64,000 nucleotides of DNA from Siphlonurus alternatus (lineage: Eukaryota; Arthropoda; Insecta; Ephemeroptera; Siphlonuridae): positions 8,039,979-8,103,978 of the forward strand of contig OX463785.1 in NCBI GenBank assembly GCA_949825025.1, written 5' to 3'. The notes beneath the pieces are model-generated. The model did no database searches, was not told the origin of the DNA, and worked only from the letters and a program-made list of their open reading frames with translations. This document shows, in pieces, positions 60,133-64,000 of the stretch. The translations under genes and the position numbers were made by a program. Each line of letters opens with the position of its first letter. Position 1 is the stretch's first letter.

Positions 60133-60294
60133 CGGATCCACGGGGGGGGGGAGGGGGTCGAAAGGACCAACAATACATTAAAGAAAGGTGTTATCACCAC
60201 CAACCACCGTCCCAACTTAAACTTAACATTGCGGGATAAGGCACTGCTTCCACTCCCACCCCCTCCCCAGAATCGCACGATGGATCCGCCCCTG
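60133..60294. mobile_element. hAT-like miniature element
   Basis: The right end is the reverse complement of CAGGGGCGGATCCATCG. The left end retains only CGGATCCACGGGG, so its first bases are lost. AATGA flanks both sides (60128-60132 and 60295-60299), a partial target duplication. It contains a G-rich run on the left and a C-rich stretch on the right and codes for nothing. The CAGGGGCGGATCC end type is common in hAT-like MITEs. Confidence 0.65.
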
Positions 60295-61593
60295 AATGAA
60301 GATAATGTAGATACACTTACTAATTGTAAGTTATAATTGCAGCTAAATTATAACCTATAAATCAAACTATGGATTCTTCGTCAACAATTAAGACGTTCAT
60401 TTTCAATATATAAAATTTTGATTCTGTAAAAGGAATTATTTATCATTGAATCGTGCTTGATTCAGAAACATTGCACATAAATTAGGTCAGTGTTGAACTC
60501 CTTGATCGCGGCCCACTTACTTGACGGCCACGTATGGAAATGCTGACACTTGAACCTGATGCGTGTACTTTTGTTTGTATTATAAAGACTTGTCGCGTGC
60601 CTCGCTAGCAACAATAATAAAATGTTTTAATTACCGGTTGTGACAAGTAATTTCAACAAAGAACTTTATACTTTGTTTGGAGTTTTATGTTTTATGGAGA
60701 TATGTTGTAGAAATTGTAACAGTTTTGAGTTATTGTCATGAAACAATGTAATTAATTTTATTGACGAATCATTGACATAACTTTACAATTTTTGTAAGTT
60801 TAATTAAATAAGTTAAATAAGTAAAATAATAATATGTAAATAGAATACATAAGTAAATAAATAATGAAATTATTAGATATCCTGATAGTCCATACGTTTA
60901 ATATTTAATTTAATTTGCTATTTGTATTAATTACTTCAATTAAAGGACAGCAAAACAAGACGAAGTGTCTTCCTGAAAGGATACGATTTTTTAAAAGTCA
61001 TATGAGTGAGTAAAATATATATTTAAAATATAATATATAAATAAAGAAGGATTTTAAAAAATACATATAAACATTATATACATATAGAGTACAATACATA
61101 TCAACGCATTAAAATATTTAAAAAAATAATTATATTTAAAATATAAATTCAAATAATAATTTATTACTTAATAATGAAAAAAACTAATTTATATAGTTCG
61201 TTAATAACGTTAATATTTAGAGCGAGTTGACGGTAACACGAATGTCGGCGAGGGACGAGTGAGCGGCCGACAACAATGACAGCTGATCTTCCGGACATAA
61301 AATAATCCACGTTACTGTTGAGAACATAGCGAGCGAAATTACATAGAATCGTTCAAAAATAGACGCTGGTAATATATATGTAAGTGTAAACATATGATTT
61401 AACATGATCCCCACCCCCTCCCCCCTCCCTTACATACCCTATGTTGGTAACACGTGCTTCAAAATCAGCTGTCAATTTCAATTTTAACATATTTTTGTTG
61501 TTTTTTAAATTCTCTAATTTAATTTTATGAAACACATTTTAAAAAAGTAACATAATTTTTTTAAAAATACTGTTATATTTAAATTGGATTTTT
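60295..61593. other. AT-rich non-coding DNA next to the start exon
   Basis: Interpreted as the 5' part of intron 1. Islands lie at about 60500-60560 and 61215-61350 (GGCGAGGGACGAGTGAGCGG). A C-rich block lies at 61408-61430. The short minus-strand ORFs here show no recognised domain. Confidence 0.45.
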
Positions 61594-61599
61594 ACTTAC
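61594..61599 (-). other. Splice donor of the start exon
   Basis: On the minus strand the exon ends AAC-G and is followed by GTAAGTAAAA, a full consensus donor. The intron is phase 1, the same phase I recall for the first coding intron of vertebrate ZEB1. Confidence 0.65.
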
Positions 61600-61669
61600 C
61601 GTTTTTGCGCTGAGGTTTTGCTTGTTTTCTTCTACATCTTGCAGAATTTGACGATTCAATCGAAGCCAT
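61600..61669 (-). CDS. zfh1: Start exon of a ZEB/zfh1-like zinc-finger repressor (partial)
   Basis: The exon encodes 23 residues plus one base. After a short Ser-rich lead it reads RCRRKQAKPQRKN and then runs into a consensus donor. RRKQxxPxxR-type N-termini recruit the NuRD deacetylase complex and are encoded by tiny first exons in several C2H2 transcription factors. The RC before RRKQ, the RKN after it, and the phase-1 junction fit ZEB1/ZEB2 (RCKRRKQANPRRKN) best; relative to those, one Lys is missing. SALL, BCL11 and ZNF521 proteins start directly with MSRRKQ and lack the RC lead. The AUG has A at -3 and G at +4, and an in-frame TAA lies 13 codons upstream (61706-61708), so this is the first Met. 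Zinc fingers and homeodomain must lie outside the window or were missed. The gene name is an inference. Confidence 0.6.
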
Positions 61670-62706
61670 TATAATATATAGAAGATGAAAAAAAGTTAGG
61701 CCTACTTAAAATTATAACACCTCCCATCAAATTCTTAGAAACTATAATTATACAAAGATGTCAACACATTAAAAAAGAACTTTGAATTAAAAAAGTTAGC
61801 TTGAGTTCACTCTTATATAAAGTCAAACTGACGCACAGTTTCTTCAATTCATTGATTAAATGTCCTTTTCTAACCCTATTTTTTAATATTGGTTTTTATT
61901 AAAAAAAAAACAACACACCACACAAAACATAAAATATATACACACGTGTTTTTTTATTATTTTTTTTAATAAAATATATAATAACACTTTAAATGAAAAT
62001 TATAATTTATAAAATAGACATATATAAATCTATTAAGCAAAAATTAGGTTAAAAATAGATAGGAAAAATAGGAAATATTGGACGTGAAATGAGAAAGGAA
62101 AATTTGTGCACACTACAGGGTAGGAGTTAGAAAGACGGAATGATGTTTCTAAAGTGATAGCTTCTAAAGTCTCCCACCAGATGTCACAATTGTCTAGGAA
62201 GATAAAATTTTAAGCGGGAGAAGTGGAAGGATGGGGGGGGGGGGGGGGGGAGGAGGAGTAGGGAGAACGAGATATTACATTTTATTTTCATGTACTCGTG
62301 TATGGGAGTTTTACATGAGGTAAAATTACTTAGAAGGGACTTTGTGTTCAGGTAAAAGTGACTTCGCTCCTTTTGTGCCTTTTATTAGCAGCACGCGTTC
62401 AGTTGAAAGAGATGTTGAATACCATTAGCATTAAAACAATGGAAATATGAGAGATGGCACACTTATAAGACTTTTAAGTTTTATAATGTTCTACGAAGTA
62501 CATAAATTAAGATTTGATTTCATACTTGAAATCTTTAAATGATCAGAAATATAATGTTGATAATACAAAAGTACTTGCATGCGTGGCATACCGTGGCATA
62601 ATTATACGTATAGTAATATGCAAAAAAAACAACATTTATTTTATATTTATAAATATGGTAATTAACTGCAAGTAGTATATTAAAAAAAAATACAAGAAGA
62701 AATAAT
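61670..62706 (-). promoter_or_regulatory. Region upstream of the start exon (5' UTR/promoter, unresolved)
   Basis: It should contain the 5' UTR or promoter. TATATAAG occurs on the minus strand near 61815-61822; the same site read on the plus strand is TATATAAAG. No firm initiator was placed. A run of 18 G lies at 62233-62250. GC-richer sequence at about 62340-62410 has no clear frame. Confidence 0.3.
62233..62250 (+). repeat. G18 run
   Basis: Eighteen consecutive G followed by AGGAGGAG, potentially quadruplex-forming, about 560 bp upstream of the putative start codon. Confidence 0.95.
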
Positions 62707-62988
62707 GGGCGCGATTCACGAAGCAGTTAGCCAGGTTTCTAACCACGTTTAGCTTAACCACGTTTAACTATACCTGTTTTACGTGTTAACCCACCTATTT
62801 AAACGTGGTTAAGTTAGACTTGGTTAGAAACCTGGGGGGTCTTCAAATAACACCACTTAACCTAAACTTAACCTAAGACTGTCTTAGCGCAACAATAAAG
62901 AATACGCTAAGACTGTCCTAATTTTAAGAGTGTTGTAATTGGTGTTATTTGAAGACCCCCCTGGATAACTGCTTCGTGAATCGCACCC
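62707..62988. mobile_element. Fold-back MITE, family 3, copy 2 (interrupted)
   Basis: Terminal repeats GGGCGCGATTCACGAAGCAG and the matching right end. It is split by a nested element at 62836-62959. Without the insert it would be about 150 bp, like the copy at 49758. Its centre is inverted relative to that copy. Confidence 0.9.
62836..62959. mobile_element. Nested MITE, 124 bp, TIR GGGGTCTTCAAATAACACCA
   Basis: A 20-bp perfect terminal inverted repeat, plus a second inner inverted pair (GACTGTCTTAGCG type). CCTGG flanks both sides (62831-62835 and 62960-62964). Because of the G run, a 3-bp CTG duplication with a longer terminus is equally possible. It inserted into family 3 copy 2. Confidence 0.9.
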
Positions 62989-63569
62989 TATGTATTTTAC
63001 GGGTTTGAAGCTTCATAACAAAATAAATCAAGATACTTCGTTATTTTAGTAAAATATAAATTTTTAGAAACAATAAAATTCATTCTTTTATTTTTTTGGT
63101 TTCTTAATTGTAGGCGTTGCTATTGCAAGATGATGCACTGTATACTAAGGCACTTTAAACATTTTGGAGATGTTATTTTTAGTCATTTGACTCATTTGTA
63201 ATAAGACTCATAAGATTGAACTAATTGAACCAAGATTTGTTGAAAACGTTGCATTTAACTACAGTAGTGATAGTGATCTATTAATATTCCTGTTAATTTT
63301 AGTATTGTTTTTAAAGATTTGGTGAAAGAGTTACGTAATTATAGGTTATCGCATATTTGTAAGGCATATATAAATTATACATTATGAATATAAAATTCAG
63401 CCATAATAATTTTTGCATTTCATTGAAAATACACGTTAATAAATTACAAATATACATAATATTTCTATTAATTTAAAACGTAGTGAGAATGATAGTTTAA
63501 AAATCCTTAAATTAAAGTTCCTCCAAAATGTCTTCAACGTTCACAAACCACACACAGCAGGGTTGTGCT

Positions 63570-63698
63570 CAGGGGTCGGTTCCGCGAACGATTTTCGCGC
63601 TGCCTGGATTCCTGATCGAGATTCCTTAACGAATTTTCGCTGTTCTTTTGAGGATATGGACCCGCAAACGTTCTCAGAACCGACTCAACCAACCCCTG
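63570..63698. mobile_element. hAT-like MITE, 129 bp
   Basis: The ends CAGGGGTCGGTTC and (reverse complement) CAGGGGTTGGTTGAGTCGG pair. An 8-bp imperfect target duplication is seen (GTTGTGCT at 63562-63569, GCTATGCT at 63699-63706, 6 of 8). Eight-bp duplications and CAGGGG ends are typical of hAT elements. No coding capacity. Confidence 0.7.
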
Positions 63699-63706
63699 GC
63701 TATGCT

Positions 63707-64000
63707 ACAGTCAACTTTCTTTTACATTCGCACCGGAAGTAGCTGGAAATGAGTTTTTTTTTTAATACTTCTTGTGTGTGCTTTGAATTTTTGTAAACAA
63801 GTCAGTACTTTTATTAATTTAAAAACCTCTCGCCAAATTTCAGATTTCAAAAATGAAAAGAATAGAAAATTCTTCCGACGGGAAAGTACAATTAATTTAA
63901 TTAGTCCATTTTATACAGTTCAACAAGTGAGATTACCACCGGAAGTAGCCGGAAGTGGAAGGATTTTGAATTAATTACGATCACAAAAAATCGGAGACTT
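63707..64000. other. Non-coding DNA at the window end
   Basis: ACCGGAAGTAGC occurs at about 63732 and again, with a second GGAAGT, at about 63938-63957. The 66-codon ORF between them has no recognised domain. Confidence 0.4.

Overview
The window is eukaryotic and almost entirely non-coding. It is very AT-rich, with long GA, TA and TATAA microsatellites and several small fold-back (MITE-like) elements. No long ORF is convincing. An arthropod source is the best guess: 38700-38950 resembles a repeat I remember as widespread in insect and other arthropod genomes, and the one credible coding exon fits an arthropod transcription factor. The species cannot be named from this sequence.

Only one real gene piece is visible. 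On the minus strand, 61669 down to 61600 encodes a 23-codon start exon with the motif RRKQAKPQRKN, followed by a canonical GTAAGT donor in phase 1. This is the NuRD-recruitment type N-terminus found at the start of several C2H2 zinc-finger repressors, and it is closest to the ZEB/zfh1 family. Transcription runs toward lower coordinates, so most of the window (61599 down to 1) would be a very large first intron. I found no second exon.

The dominant structure is a 22.2-kb composite repeat at 4551-26741. It is bounded by about 20-bp imperfect terminal inverted repeats and is clearly richer in GC than its surroundings. From left to right it holds: a subterminal zone full of GGGACA hairpins; satellite A (148-bp unit) forward; satellite B (about 415-bp unit, about 32 copies); satellite A inverted; a second satellite B block; satellite A inverted again; and a right subterminal zone. 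Every B unit carries a long stem-loop whose arm, CGCTTTGAGAGGACA, resembles the terminal repeat motif CGCTTTAWRGGGACA. No transposase is present. The best reading is a giant non-autonomous fold-back-like transposon, or a satellite locus that grew from one.

The flanks hold three two- or three-copy fold-back families: one at 85 and 36235; one at 41769, 44154 and 56220; one at 49758 and 62707. The last copy contains a nested insertion with a target duplication. Two hAT-like miniature elements lie at 60133 and 63570, and a 73-nt precursor-miRNA-like hairpin at 39488. Between them are short islands of higher GC that could be cis-regulatory DNA of a developmental gene.
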